Positions 43,072-51,791 of a DNA stretch of 64,000 nucleotides are shown here, in pieces. The notes under the pieces are model-generated. The model was not told where the DNA came from. It made no database searches and saw only the letters and a program-made list of their open reading frames with translations. Positions within the stretch are counted from its first letter, which is position 1. The number at the start of each line of letters is the position of its first letter. Origin of the DNA: Paenibacillus lycopersici (GTDB lineage: Bacteria; Bacillota; Bacilli; Paenibacillales; Paenibacillaceae); the NCBI RefSeq assembly GCF_010119935.1, contig NZ_CP048209.1, positions 6,670,001 through 6,734,000 of the forward strand. The letters are read 5' to 3'. The position numbers and the translations under genes are program-made.

Positions 43072-43812
43072 ATGGAATTGAAGAATAGAACGGCGATCGT
43101 CACGGGCGGGGGAACCGGAATCGGGAGAGCGGTCAGCCTGTTGCTCGCCGGCAAGGGCGCCCGCGTCTGCGTCAATTATTCCCGCTCGCGGGAAGACGCG
43201 GAAGACACCGTACGGCAGATCCGCGGGCAAGGCGGCGAAGCCATTGCCGTCCGGGCCGACGTCGCCCGGGACGAAGACGTGCGCGCCATGGTCCGGCAGA
43301 CCGTCGATGCCTTCGGCGGCGTGCAGCTGCTCGTGAACAACGCGAGCATCACGCATCATATCGCCATGGACGACCTCGAAGCGGTGACGGAGGACGTGTG
43401 GGATTCGCTGCTCGACGTGAACGTGAAGGGCATGTTCCGCTGCGCCCGGGCGGCCGCGCCCTGGATGAAGCAGGCCGGGCAGGGCGCCATCGTCAACGTC
43501 GGCAGCATTTCGGGCCAAACCGGGCTCGGCTCCTCGCTGCCGTACGCCGTCTCGAAGGCGGCCGTCCACGGGCTGACAAAGTCGCTCGCCCGCGCCCTAT
43601 CCCCGGATATCCGCGTGAACGGCGTCGTGCCCGGAGCGGTCGCGACCCGATGGTGGGCCGGCCGGGAGGCGCAGATGAACCGGCTCGCCCCGAACCTGCT
43701 GCTGCAGCGCATCGCATCGCCGGAGGACGTCGCGCAGCTGATCTGCGCCGCGCTGGAGCAGGAGGCGATGACGGGGCAGCTGCTTACGGTCGACAGCGGC
43801 CAGACGCTGTGA
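43072..43812 (+). CDS. SDR-family oxidoreductase (FabG-like)
   Basis: A 246-residue classical short-chain dehydrogenase. The cofactor motif is TGGGTGIGRAV, NNAS follows, and the catalytic set is Ser in NVGSISGQTG with Tyr and Lys in LPYAVSKAA. The C-terminus has the usual GQLLTVDSG block. The basic residues after the cofactor motif (NYSRSRED) suggest NADP. AAAGGAG lies before the ATG. It is divergent from and probably controlled by the LysR gene. The substrate is unknown. Confidence 0.9.
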   Translation: MELKNRTAIVTGGGTGIGRAVSLLLAGKGARVCVNYSRSREDAEDTVRQIRGQGGEAIAVRADVARDEDVRAMVRQTVDAFGGVQLLVNNASITHHIAMDDLEAVTEDVWDSLLDVNVKGMFRCARAAAPWMKQAGQGAIVNVGSISGQTGLGSSLPYAVSKAAVHGLTKSLARALSPDIRVNGVVPGAVATRWWAGREAQMNRLAPNLLLQRIASPEDVAQLICAALEQEAMTGQLLTVDSGQTL

Positions 43813-43882
43813 CCGCGCGGGATTCGTGCCTCTGGCAGCTTCGGGCCGCGGACCGTTAGACTCGCCGCGCAGCCGGCCCGAC

Positions 43883-43932
43883 AAGAAGAGAGCGCGCCTC
43901 GAAGTCGATCTCCGGGCACGCTCTCTTCTTCT
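43883..43932. terminator. bidirectional terminator between SDR and MFS genes
   Basis: AAGAAGAGAGCG and CGCTCTCTTCTT form a 12-bp stem with some extension (GCGC/GGCA) into the loop. A/T-rich stem ends serve both convergent genes. Confidence 0.8.
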
Positions 43933-43991
43933 ACGCTTATACGGTTGTTTTCGATTACGCTCGAAGCTTGCATGAATCGGCTGTCAGGCCT

Positions 43992-45221
43992 CTACGCGCG
44001 CACCTGTTCGTCCTTCGGCAGCGCGACGGCCAGGATGCCGAGCAGCGGCAAGTAGGCGCACAGCTTCATCATGAAATCGATGCTCGTCGCATCGGCGATC
44101 CAGCCGAGCACGGCCGAACCGAGGCCGCCGATGCCGAACGCCAGGCCGAAGAACAGGCCCGAGACGAGGCCGACCTTGCCCGGCATCAGCTCCTGCGCGA
44201 ACACGACGATGATCGAGAACGCCGACGACAGGACGAAGCCCGCGCAGATGCACATCAAGCTCGTCCAGAGCAGGTTGCCGTACGGCAGCAGCATCGAGAA
44301 CGGCGCCGTTCCCAGGATCGAGAACCAGATGATGTTGCGGCGACCGTACCGGTCCGCAAGCGGTCCGCCGAAGAACGTGCCCGCCGCGGACGCCGCCAGG
44401 AACGAGAACAGGAACAGCTGCGAATGCTGTACCGACACGCCGTAATGATCGATCAAATAAAAGCTGTAATAGCTGGACAAGCTCGACATATAAATATGCT
44501 TCGTAAAGACGAGAAAGACGAGGACGGTGATCGCCCAGATCACTTGGTTGCGGGACAAGCCGCCTGGGGCGCGGTCCTTCTTCTCGCCGGAGGCCGCTTT
44601 CGGCTTGGACCCGGCCGGGCGCGGCTGCAGCGCGTTCTGGCCGTACCAGCGGGCGACGTAGCTCTGGATGACGATCGCGGCGCAGGCGGCGATGACGAAC
44701 CAGAGGACGCTGATCTGCCCGAGCGGAACGAAGATCGCGGCGCTCATGATCGGTCCGAGCGCGCCGCCGATGTTGCCGCCCACCTGGAAGATCGACTGCG
44801 CCAGCCCGCGCTTCCCGCCCGCCGCCATGTACGCGACGCGCGACGACTCGGGATGGAAGATCGCCGACCCGATCCCCATCAGCATGACGGCGATGACGAC
44901 GTAGGCGTAATGGGGCGCAAGCGCGAGCGCGACGACGCCGACCAGCGTGAAGCATACCCCGACGGGCAAAATATACGGCCTTGCGCGGCGGTCGGCATAC
45001 ATGCCGACGAGCGGCTGAATGACCGCCGCCGTAACGTTCATCGCGAACGCGATAAACCCGATCTGTTTGTAGCTTAAATGCATCGAATCGCGCAGTACCG
45101 GAAACAGCGCCGACACGGTCGATTGCATCGTGTCGTTCAATAAATGCACGATGCTGATGGCGAATAAAATCGGAAACACGGTCGCGCTGACCGGCACCGA
45201 CTTGGATAACACCTTGGCCAC
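43992..45221 (-). CDS. MFS transporter, fosmidomycin-resistance (Fsr)-like
   Basis: A 409-residue major facilitator with twelve predicted helices. The N-terminal region (FPILFAISIVHLLNDTMQSTVSALFPVLRDSM) and GLIFHPESSRVAYMAAG-like segment AIFHPESSRVAYMAAGGKRG are typical of the Fsr group, which exports fosmidomycin and other small drugs. A central cytoplasmic loop is Lys/Pro/Arg-rich (PAGSKPKAASGEKKDRAPGG). The GTG at 45221 is chosen with AAAGGAG 8-9 nt upstream; a GTG two codons earlier is too close to the ribosome binding site. Its promoter is at 45291-45319. Confidence 0.87.
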   Translation of the reverse strand: MAKVLSKSVPVSATVFPILFAISIVHLLNDTMQSTVSALFPVLRDSMHLSYKQIGFIAFAMNVTAAVIQPLVGMYADRRARPYILPVGVCFTLVGVVALALAPHYAYVVIAVMLMGIGSAIFHPESSRVAYMAAGGKRGLAQSIFQVGGNIGGALGPIMSAAIFVPLGQISVLWFVIAACAAIVIQSYVARWYGQNALQPRPAGSKPKAASGEKKDRAPGGLSRNQVIWAITVLVFLVFTKHIYMSSLSSYYSFYLIDHYGVSVQHSQLFLFSFLAASAAGTFFGGPLADRYGRRNIIWFSILGTAPFSMLLPYGNLLWTSLMCICAGFVLSSAFSIIVVFAQELMPGKVGLVSGLFFGLAFGIGGLGSAVLGWIADATSIDFMMKLCAYLPLLGILAVALPKDEQVRA

Positions 45222-45592
45222 GTTCACCTCTCCTTTGAAGCGCTCAAGCTCTCTGAATACGAGGCTGCGGATTGCCTCTTCATGCCCATCATTCTATTAC
45301 ACGCGCCCTTCCTGCACAATGATTACTTTTTTCGTGACCGCATCCGGTCCCATCGACACGCCAAAAACCCCCTCCAAGCCGACACCGGCGCCGGGCCGGC
45401 GCATGTCTGCCTGAAGGGGATCGGATCGTTCGCCCGACCGCGGGCGGGCTTGGAGATCCTCTAATGCAAGGCGGCAAGATCCGCCTCCCGCGCGGGCGCG
45501 CCGCTTCCTGCGGCCGCTTCATCCGTGCAATGGCGCGGGCCGCTCCGCCTTATGCCACTCGTCGGCCCGGAGCGGCGTCCTCCTGAAGAGCC
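45222..45592. other. intergenic region with promoter, no gene seen
   Basis: Apart from the MFS promoter there is a GC-rich dyad around 45540-45585 (GCCGCTCCG/CGGAGCGGC) downstream of the HAD gene, which lacks a U-run but may help end that transcript. No supported gene. Confidence 0.45.
45291..45319 (-). promoter_or_regulatory. promoter of the Fsr-like MFS gene
   Basis: On the minus strand TTGTGC (45319-45314) and TAGAAT (45296-45291) are spaced 17 bp apart, 70 bp before the start codon. Confidence 0.55.
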
Positions 45593-46252
45593 TTATGCTT
45601 CCAAGCGCCGAAGCAGCGCCTCCAGGCTCATATCCGCAAGCGACCGGAGCTGCAGATCGTACTCGTCGAAGACCAGATGGCGCGTGACGTCGTTGGGCAC
45701 CGTGACGCAGCGCATGCCGGCCGCCTTGGCCGCCCGCGCGCCGTTCGGCGAATCCTCGAATGCCACCGCCTCGTGCGGCTCGATGCCGAACTCGCGGATC
45801 ACCTGCGCGTACAGCTCGGGATCGGGCTTCACCAGCCGCACATTCTCGCGTACCCGGATGCATTCGAAATACGGCAGCACGTTCAGCTTCGCGATATGCC
45901 CCATCACCCAATCCCGGCCAGAGCTCGAGGCAAGCCCGATCCGCAGTCCGAGCGCCTGCGCCGCTTGCAAGTAATCCTCCACGCCCGGCCGGATCGCCTC
46001 CTGCGCCAGCAGCCTGTCGAACTTCGTTCGGAACCGCCCGCGCAAGTCGTCCCGGTCGACCGGCTTGCCCAGGCAGGCCTCCAGATGGTCGTACGGATTA
46101 AAGCCGCTGTCGTTCGTGCCGACGCACTGCCCCCAGACGCTCAGCTCCAGCTCCTGCCCATGCTCCGCGAAAAGCTCGCGGTGCGCCTTGTATTCCGGCA
46201 CCTCGGTATCGTAGATCAACCCGTCGAAATCGAATACGATCGCTTTTATCAA
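45593..46252 (-). CDS. HAD-superfamily hydrolase (beta-phosphoglucomutase-like)
   Basis: A 219-residue HAD enzyme of subfamily IA. Motif I is DFDGLIYDTE, motif II Ser is in GLASSSGRDWV, Lys is in VKPDPELY, and motif IV is AFEDSPNGARAAKAAGM. The cap of about 70 residues after motif I is of the helical C1 type. These enzymes are phosphatases or phosphomutases. The start is TTG at 46252 with GGAGG 8 nt upstream. The Asp of DFDG (nucleophile) and the next Asp are intact. Substrate unknown. Confidence 0.9.
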   Translation of the reverse strand: MIKAIVFDFDGLIYDTEVPEYKAHRELFAEHGQELELSVWGQCVGTNDSGFNPYDHLEACLGKPVDRDDLRGRFRTKFDRLLAQEAIRPGVEDYLQAAQALGLRIGLASSSGRDWVMGHIAKLNVLPYFECIRVRENVRLVKPDPELYAQVIREFGIEPHEAVAFEDSPNGARAAKAAGMRCVTVPNDVTRHLVFDEYDLQLRSLADMSLEALLRRLEA

Positions 46253-46324
46253 TTAAACCGCCTCCCCGGGAATCGATGACCTTCTTACGTAGTCATTCTC
46301 GTTCCTCCAGCGGAATTCCTTGTT

Positions 46325-47188
46325 TCATTGACCGCCTTCGGTCTGCGTCGTCACGATGATCCCGTCGCCATTGTTGCCGGATACGGTATACGCTCCCTTA
46401 TCGGGGACCCGGATTAACGTCTTCCCGGTCGGCGACGCCGGATAATACGCTACCGTATAGGCAATTCCTTGATAGGCCGCCGTCATCGTCCCATGCGCCT
46501 TCAAGGCCTCGAGATACTCTTCCAGCGTCCATTGATGATCATGCATCAATTTGCTGTGCGGCAGCCCGACGTAGCGAAAATGCCACGGCTCGAACTGAAT
46601 GCCGGTGATGTCCGTCTTGTCCTTCGGATAACGAAGAATGAAGCCGTACTTCCAGGCGTTCTTGCTCAGCCATTTGCCCTCCGGCGCCTTGCTCATCTCC
46701 GTCTCGGTCGAGCCGATGTCCATGGAGAGGCCCAGATTATGCTCGCTGTACCCCGGCGGAAGCGCATAGTCCGCGCCCTTCTGCTCGTACAGCTTCTCCT
46801 GCTCCCGTTCGTTCCGGTACCCGCTGTTGATCACGAAATGCCGGATGCCGTCCCCGCTCGCCGCCTCCACGAGCACCTCCCACTTCTCCGCCACGCGCCG
46901 CGAAAGGTTCACCGTCGTATCCATCAAGCCGTAGCCCTTCGTCAGCTCCGGATGATCGTACAGATTGACGATATCGGTCAGCCGCCCCGCCTCCTTGACG
47001 GGATGCTCCTGATCGACGAGCACCAAGTTCCCTTGATACGGCTGGTTTGGCCCTGCCTGCACCGTATGCGTCTCCGTCTCCGGGAGCGGTGCCGCCTCCT
47101 CGCGATCGTTCCGCGCATCGGCGTACCGCGCGACTTGCACGGCGATCAATCCCAGCACGATGAGACCTGCCAACTGCGTCTTCTTCAT
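46325..47188 (-). CDS. D-alanyl-D-alanine carboxypeptidase, VanY type (peptidase M15B)
   Basis: A 287-residue protein with an N-terminal membrane anchor (TQLAGLIVLGLIAVQVARYA) and an extracellular M15B domain. The zinc motifs are SEHNLGLSMDIGS (SxHxxGxxxD) and QFEPWHFRY (the ExxH motif as E-P-W-H). It trims the terminal D-Ala from peptidoglycan stem peptides. A C-terminal segment (LIRVPDKGAYTVSGNNGDGIIVT) follows the catalytic domain. The ATG at 47188 follows AAGGGA at 9 nt. A VanRS-like two-component system lies 2 kb away but not in the same transcript. Confidence 0.9.
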   Translation of the reverse strand: MKKTQLAGLIVLGLIAVQVARYADARNDREEAAPLPETETHTVQAGPNQPYQGNLVLVDQEHPVKEAGRLTDIVNLYDHPELTKGYGLMDTTVNLSRRVAEKWEVLVEAASGDGIRHFVINSGYRNEREQEKLYEQKGADYALPPGYSEHNLGLSMDIGSTETEMSKAPEGKWLSKNAWKYGFILRYPKDKTDITGIQFEPWHFRYVGLPHSKLMHDHQWTLEEYLEALKAHGTMTAAYQGIAYTVAYYPASPTGKTLIRVPDKGAYTVSGNNGDGIIVTTQTEGGQ

Positions 47189-47301
47189 GCGCCCCAATCC
47201 CTTCTCGCCATTAACTCAGGCCAGTGTAAGGGAAACAACTAAAGAAGAAGCGGCGGAAGGATAAACTTTTTCTTAAATTCGAGCCTGAGCGCGCGCGAGG
47301 A

Positions 47302-48123
47302 TCAGTCGTAGTTCTTCGCGATCGTGGCCAGGTACTGCTCGATGGGCACCGAATTCCGCATCGCCAGCAGGCTCTTGCCCGCTTCGCCGACCACGGTCCG
47401 GAATTGAACGCTTGCCCCGGTCGCTTGCGCCGCGATGGCGTCCACGATGATTTGCGGATCGTCCAGATGGCTCTCGTCGCGGCTCGTCATCATGGCGGTG
47501 ATCTTATCCATGTGCTTGTCATAAACCGTAATGTTCTCGTCTTTGTTCCATCGAATGCTGTTCACGAAATTAGTGCCGGACGAACCGCCTTGTTCAATTA
47601 GGCGAAGCTCGATGTTCAGCGGCTTGAGCTCGTAATAGAGACCTTCCGTCAAGCCTTCCAGCGCGAACTTGGACATATTGTACAGCGAGCCGAGCGGGAG
47701 TGCCGTCGTAAGCCCCATGAACGAGCTGATGTTAATGAACATGCCGCCGCCTGCGGCTCTGAAGTGCGGCAGAAACTTGCGGATGACGTTGATCGGACCG
47801 CGGGTATTGACCGCGAACTGCCAATCGATCGTGTCTTCCGCCGCCAGCTCAAGCGCCCCGTACGAGCCCATGCCCGCATTGTTGACGACGACGTCGATCC
47901 TGCCGAAAGCCGCGATCGCCTCCTTCGCGGCAGCGTCGACCTCCGCCAAGTTCGTGACGTCCAGCTTGAACAGTTTAATGTTCTCGTACGCGGTAAGCTC
48001 CTGCTCCTTCTCCGGCGTGCGCATCGTCGCGGCGACGTTCCACCCGAGCTTCGCAAAATGAATCGCGGTCCGTTTGCCAAGCCCCGAGCTCGTTCCCGTA
48101 ATGAAAATCGTCTTCTTCTCCAT
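47302..48123 (-). CDS. SDR-family oxidoreductase
   Basis: A 273-residue short-chain dehydrogenase. TGTSSGLGKRTA is the cofactor motif, VNNAGMGSYGAL the NNAG motif, with catalytic Ser in FINISSFMGL and Tyr/Lys in LYNMSKFALEG. The presence of Arg after the second strand (ATMRTPEKE) suggests NADP preference. GGAGGG lies before the ATG. It is regulated by the TetR gene upstream, judged from shared operator-like sites at 48139-48190. The substrate is unknown. Confidence 0.9.
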   Translation of the reverse strand: MEKKTIFITGTSSGLGKRTAIHFAKLGWNVAATMRTPEKEQELTAYENIKLFKLDVTNLAEVDAAAKEAIAAFGRIDVVVNNAGMGSYGALELAAEDTIDWQFAVNTRGPINVIRKFLPHFRAAGGGMFINISSFMGLTTALPLGSLYNMSKFALEGLTEGLYYELKPLNIELRLIEQGGSSGTNFVNSIRWNKDENITVYDKHMDKITAMMTSRDESHLDDPQIIVDAIAAQATGASVQFRTVVGEAGKSLLAMRNSVPIEQYLATIAKNYD

Positions 48124-48138
48124 GTGTATCCCTCCAGG

Positions 48139-48190
48139 TTCTAATCGTTCATTCGCTTGCCCGCAGCGCGGACTGAACGTTCGTTCTATT
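48139..48190. promoter_or_regulatory. candidate TetR operators upstream of the SDR gene
   Basis: TCTAATCGTTCATTCG (48140-48155) and TGAACGTTCGTTCTATT (48174-48190) resemble the sites in front of the tetR gene. They overlap the likely SDR promoter region. Confidence 0.5.
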
Positions 48191-48321
48191 CCGATTACAC
48201 TTCTTCGCTGCTTCCTGCTTCCTTCTCACTGCTTACTGCATGCCGCTTCGACAATACGTACCGCGGCGATGCGGCGAATGCCAGGTACAACGGCAGCGTT
48301 ACCGCCGCGCTATCAAATATA

Positions 48322-48333
48322 TCGAACGTTCGA
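48322..48333. promoter_or_regulatory. candidate TetR operator, central site
   Basis: TCGAACGTTCGA is a perfect 12-bp palindrome, followed by TCTAATC, as at the other candidate sites. It lies between the tetR stop codon and the SDR gene. Confidence 0.5.
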
Positions 48334-48363
48334 TCTAATCGACGCAAAAGAAGCAGGCCGAAC

Positions 48364-48960
48364 TCAAGCGTTCCAACCTTTCTCCTTGCTGACTGCGTTC
48401 CAACAGGCGAGAATCGTTTGTTCCGCCGCGTCGTCCGTCAATTCCATGTATTGCTGCAAATGGCCTTTCAACAAATAGACGATCGCCCCGTAATGCATTT
48501 GAACCATCATGCGAGGCTCCAACTCGATGAACAAGCCTTGCCCGATTGCCTCTTCGTACAGCTTCGCGAGCGGTCCGCACCAGCCGCCCTTGTACGCCTC
48601 CAGCTTGGAATCGTCATAGATATACGGCGAGAACGAATACTGCTCAATGAACCGGAATCCGTTCGGGTACCGTTTGCCAAGCTCGATGACGTTCCTCCAT
48701 GCCTTCCGGAACCGCGCCTGCACGCTGTCTGCAGGGTTCATGTCCCGGGTGACGAACTCGCCGTTGAACAGCACGATCGCTTTGTACAATTCGTTGATAA
48801 TGTCTTCCTTGCTGCTGAAGTAATGATAGATATTGCCCGTCGACACGCCGGAATTCTTGGCGATGAGCGACATGGACGTTGCCTGCAGCTCCTTGTCGAT
48901 GATCAGATGCAGGGTCGTCTCGAGCACCGCCTGCTGCACTTTGTTGTAACGCTCGAACAT
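48364..48960 (-). CDS. TetR/AcrR-family transcriptional regulator
   Basis: A 198-residue TetR repressor. The N-terminal HTH is VLETTLHLIIDKELQATSMSLIAKNSGVSTGNIYHYFSSKEDIINELY, followed by a helical ligand domain. GGAGGTG lies 10 nt before the ATG. Candidate operators are upstream of its own gene (48993-49011) and of the SDR gene downstream, giving an autoregulated tetR-SDR module. The ligand is unknown. Confidence 0.92.
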   Translation of the reverse strand: MFERYNKVQQAVLETTLHLIIDKELQATSMSLIAKNSGVSTGNIYHYFSSKEDIINELYKAIVLFNGEFVTRDMNPADSVQARFRKAWRNVIELGKRYPNGFRFIEQYSFSPYIYDDSKLEAYKGGWCGPLAKLYEEAIGQGLFIELEPRMMVQMHYGAIVYLLKGHLQQYMELTDDAAEQTILACWNAVSKEKGWNA

Positions 48961-48992
48961 TTCGAATCTTCACCTCCTTCGCGAACAATAGA

Positions 48993-49011
48993 TCGAATGA
49001 TCGTTCTAATC
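48993..49011. promoter_or_regulatory. candidate TetR operator upstream of tetR
   Basis: TCGAATGATCGTTCTAATC contains the palindrome GAATGATCGTTC and shares GTTC-TAATC with the sites upstream of the SDR gene. It lies 33 bp before the tetR start codon. Confidence 0.55.
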
Positions 49012-49080
49012 ATACATCAGACCGCCTCTCCCGTCAATCCGCCATGCAGCGATGGTTTCGATAACGGATGCGGCCCGTGT

Positions 49081-50223
49081 TTATTTGGCAATGCCGGCGC
49101 TTGGCCCCTCGGCCGGAACGGGCTTCGCGCTCCGCAGCGGCAGCCTCACCTCGAAGCTGGTGCGGACGATGTCGCTCTGCGCCGTAATCGTGCCGTTGTG
49201 GCGCTCCACGATATTGCGGACGATGAACAGCCCGATGCCGGTGCCGCCGTGCGAATGGCTTCGCGCCTTGTCGCCGGTATAGAACATCTCGAACAGATGC
49301 GGCAGCTGCTCCGCCGGAATGGAGTCGCCGTAGTTGACGACCTGCACGACCGCCTCCTCGCCCTCCAAGGCGCAGTAGACATCGATATACTGCCCGTCGG
49401 CGCCGTAGCGGACGGCATTGGTCAGCAGATTCTCGAACACGCGGGCCAGCAGCTCGCCGTCGCCCTGCAGCCGGACATGCGGCTCGACGTGCATGCGAAC
49501 CGTCAATCCTCCGCTCTCGAAGAGCGGGAACAGCTCCTCGTTCATCTGCACGAGCAGCTCGCTCAAGTCCAGGTTAGACATATGGAGCGGCGTCATGCCG
49601 TAATTCACGCGCGTGACCTCGAACAGCTCCTCGATCAGCCGCTCCAGCCGCCGGGACTTGGTGTAGGCGATTCCCGCATAGTGGCGGGCTTGCTCTTGGG
49701 GCATGCTCTCATCCCGCAAAATATAATCCAAATAGCCCAGCACCGACGTGAGCGGCGTCCGCAAATCATGCGCCAGGTTGAGCACGAGCTGATGCTTGCT
49801 GGTCTCCGCGAAGTCGCCCCGCTCCACCGCTTCCTGCAGCTTATCGCTCGCCAGATTGATGTCGTCGGCGATGCGGCCGAATTCATCCTGGGAGGGAATG
49901 TCGACATGACCGCTGAAGTCGCCTTTGGCCAGCCGGTTAATGCCCCGCGATATTTCCTTGAAATAAGCCGCGTACGGCTTCGTGAATAGATAGAAAAGCA
50001 GGATGGTGAGCGGAATCATCATCAGCAGGGCGAATTTGAAATCGCCGACGTTCGCGATGAACTGCCGCAATTGGAACAGCGGATCATTCGCGAACCGGAT
50101 ATGGGACAAGTAATAGGATTCCAGCGCCCGATAAATTAAGAACAGAATGATGCCGGACAGCAGCAGGCTGAGCCCGAGCAGCAGCAGCATTTTGGAGCGG
50201 AAGCTGATGCCCAGTCTATCCAT
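49081..50223 (-). CDS. sensor histidine kinase (VanS-like)
   Basis: A 380-residue membrane kinase. Two helices (MLLLLGLSLLLSGIILFLIY and FALLMMIPLTILLFYLF) flank a short extracellular segment of about 35 residues. A HAMP domain leads to the H box LNLAHDLRTPLTSVLGYLDY, the N box VFENLLTNAVRYG and G boxes (GGTGIGLFIV). It autophosphorylates on the H-box histidine and passes phosphate to the response regulator whose gene overlaps it by 8 bp. The tiny sensor loop suggests membrane or intramembrane sensing. The signal is unknown; the VanS label rests on general similarity. Confidence 0.9.
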   Translation of the reverse strand: MDRLGISFRSKMLLLLGLSLLLSGIILFLIYRALESYYLSHIRFANDPLFQLRQFIANVGDFKFALLMMIPLTILLFYLFTKPYAAYFKEISRGINRLAKGDFSGHVDIPSQDEFGRIADDINLASDKLQEAVERGDFAETSKHQLVLNLAHDLRTPLTSVLGYLDYILRDESMPQEQARHYAGIAYTKSRRLERLIEELFEVTRVNYGMTPLHMSNLDLSELLVQMNEELFPLFESGGLTVRMHVEPHVRLQGDGELLARVFENLLTNAVRYGADGQYIDVYCALEGEEAVVQVVNYGDSIPAEQLPHLFEMFYTGDKARSHSHGGTGIGLFIVRNIVERHNGTITAQSDIVRTSFEVRLPLRSAKPVPAEGPSAGIAK

Positions 50224-50905
50224 TGAACGTATACCCGACGCCCCAAACGGTCTTGATCCATTTGTTCTTGTCGTCTCCCAGCTTCTTGCGCAGCGTCCGG
50301 ATATGCACCATGACGGTATTGCCGCTCTCGAAATACGCCTCGCCCCAGACGCGTTCGAACAGCAGCTCGCCGCTGAATACTTTCTTCGGGCTGCTCGCCA
50401 GCAGATAGAGGATGTCGAATTCCTTCGGCGTCAGCTCGACGGGGCTGCCGTACTTGGTCACCGTATGCCGGTCGGGGTCGATGACGAGGCCGGCGATCTC
50501 CAGCACCGGCGCGCTCCCGGCCGCCTGCTGGCTGAACTGCAGCGCGCGCCGCAGCTGGGCGTTGACGCGGGCGACCAGCTCCATCGGGTTGAACGGCTTC
50601 GTCATGTAATCGTCGGCGCCGATGACGAGGCCCGTGATTTTGTCGAGATCGCTCGTCTTGGCGCTGAGGAAAATGATCGGCATCGCGGAATGCTCCCGGA
50701 TCTGCCGGGTCACCTCATGGCCGTCGAAGCCCGGCATCATGATATCGAGAATCGCGAGGTCGACCGGCTGCGATTGAATCGCCTGAACGGCCTCGGGGCC
50801 GGATGCCGCCTTGATGCAGCGATAGCCTTCCTTCGAGAGATGCAGCGCGACCAGATCGGCGATTTCCGTCTCGTCGTCCGCGATCAGAATCGTAATTGGT
50901 TTCAT
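50216..50905 (-). CDS. OmpR/PhoB-type response regulator (VanR-like)
   Basis: A 229-residue regulator. The receiver has ADDETEI (acid pocket), phospho-acceptor Asp in LDIMMPGFDGHEVT, Thr/Ser and Lys in LSAKTSD and YMTKPFNP. The winged-helix output domain has LTPKEFDILYLLASSPKKVFS and VMVHIRTLRKKLG, ending GVGYTFNG. The first gene of a two-gene operon, followed by the kinase with an 8-bp overlap. AGGAG lies before the ATG. Target genes are unknown. Confidence 0.94.
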   Translation of the reverse strand: MKPITILIADDETEIADLVALHLSKEGYRCIKAASGPEAVQAIQSQPVDLAILDIMMPGFDGHEVTRQIREHSAMPIIFLSAKTSDLDKITGLVIGADDYMTKPFNPMELVARVNAQLRRALQFSQQAAGSAPVLEIAGLVIDPDRHTVTKYGSPVELTPKEFDILYLLASSPKKVFSGELLFERVWGEAYFESGNTVMVHIRTLRKKLGDDKNKWIKTVWGVGYTFNG

Positions 50906-51076
50906 GCAGGTGCGCTCCTAACCCGGCATAAATTCGCCATTTTTATCTTTATTTTACTCTATTTGCAGGCCCGAACCGAGCCGCCGATTCGCGGCGCCGC
51001 GGTTGCCGAGGAACACCGCTCTCCACAAGTAGGCCCGGCTTGCTCTGCGCGAGCGGCCGGGCCTGCGATTGCCTTG

Positions 51077-51766
51077 CTAGCCGTCCATGCGGGCGAGCTC
51101 GCGGATTTCCTTGCTCCCGAGTATCGACGGCCCGTACGCCGCGCGCGCGGCATGAATCATCGCCAGCCCGAGCTCGCGCAGCGTGATGACGCCGCCAGGG
51201 AGAAGCGTCCGCAGAACCGGATACAGCCACATGAACGCCCGGTAATACCGATGCGTGTTGCGAAGTCCTTTCGTCGGATGAATATAGCCGGGACGGAACA
51301 TGTACGCCCGCTTGAACGGCAGCCGCAGCAGCACGTTCTCGGTCTTCCCTTTCACCCGCGCCCACATGCTGCGGCCCCGTTCCGTGCTGTCCGTGCCCGA
51401 GCCCGAGACGTAGCAGAATACCATGTCCGGGTTCAGGCGGGCCAGCAGCTCCGCGGCGTGCAGCGTCAGATCATGCGTCACGCGCGCATAATCCGCCTCG
51501 CTCATGCCGACCGACGAGACGCCGAGGCAGAAATAGCAGGCGCTATAGCCCGTCAGCTCCGCGGTGACCGGCGTCAGATCGTAGAAATCCGCATGCACGA
51601 TTTCGCGCAGCTTCGGATGCGCGATTCCGCTCGGTTTCCGGCCGAGGACAAGCACCCGCTCCACGTCCGGATGCCGCAGGCATTCATGCAGCACGCCTTC
51701 CCCGACCATGCCCGTGACGCCCGTTATGACGGCGCGAATCGGCTGCCTGGCTTCCTGTATTGCCAT
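51077..51766 (-). CDS. NAD(P)-binding Rossmann-fold protein
   Basis: A 229-residue atypical SDR/NAD(P)-binding protein. The cofactor motif VITGVTGMVGEG (TGxTGxxG) is followed by VLGRKPS, and CYFCLGVSS and FCYVSGSGTDSTERG hold strand-4/5 features. Tyr-x-x-x-Lys is not evident. Such proteins act as epimerases, nucleoside-sugar enzymes or quinone-oxidoreductase-like sensors. AGAGGGGG lies 6 nt before the ATG. It begins 25 bp after the end of the next upstream gene, so the two may be co-transcribed. Confidence 0.85.
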   Translation of the reverse strand: MAIQEARQPIRAVITGVTGMVGEGVLHECLRHPDVERVLVLGRKPSGIAHPKLREIVHADFYDLTPVTAELTGYSACYFCLGVSSVGMSEADYARVTHDLTLHAAELLARLNPDMVFCYVSGSGTDSTERGRSMWARVKGKTENVLLRLPFKRAYMFRPGYIHPTKGLRNTHRYYRAFMWLYPVLRTLLPGGVITLRELGLAMIHAARAAYGPSILGSKEIRELARMDG

Positions 51767-51791
51767 GTTCGTCCCCCTCTCCCGCAGCCCG

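Noticed and set aside
46325-50905. Vancomycin-resistance cluster
   Set aside because: Only vanY-, vanR- and vanS-like genes are present; vanH, vanA/B and vanX are absent.
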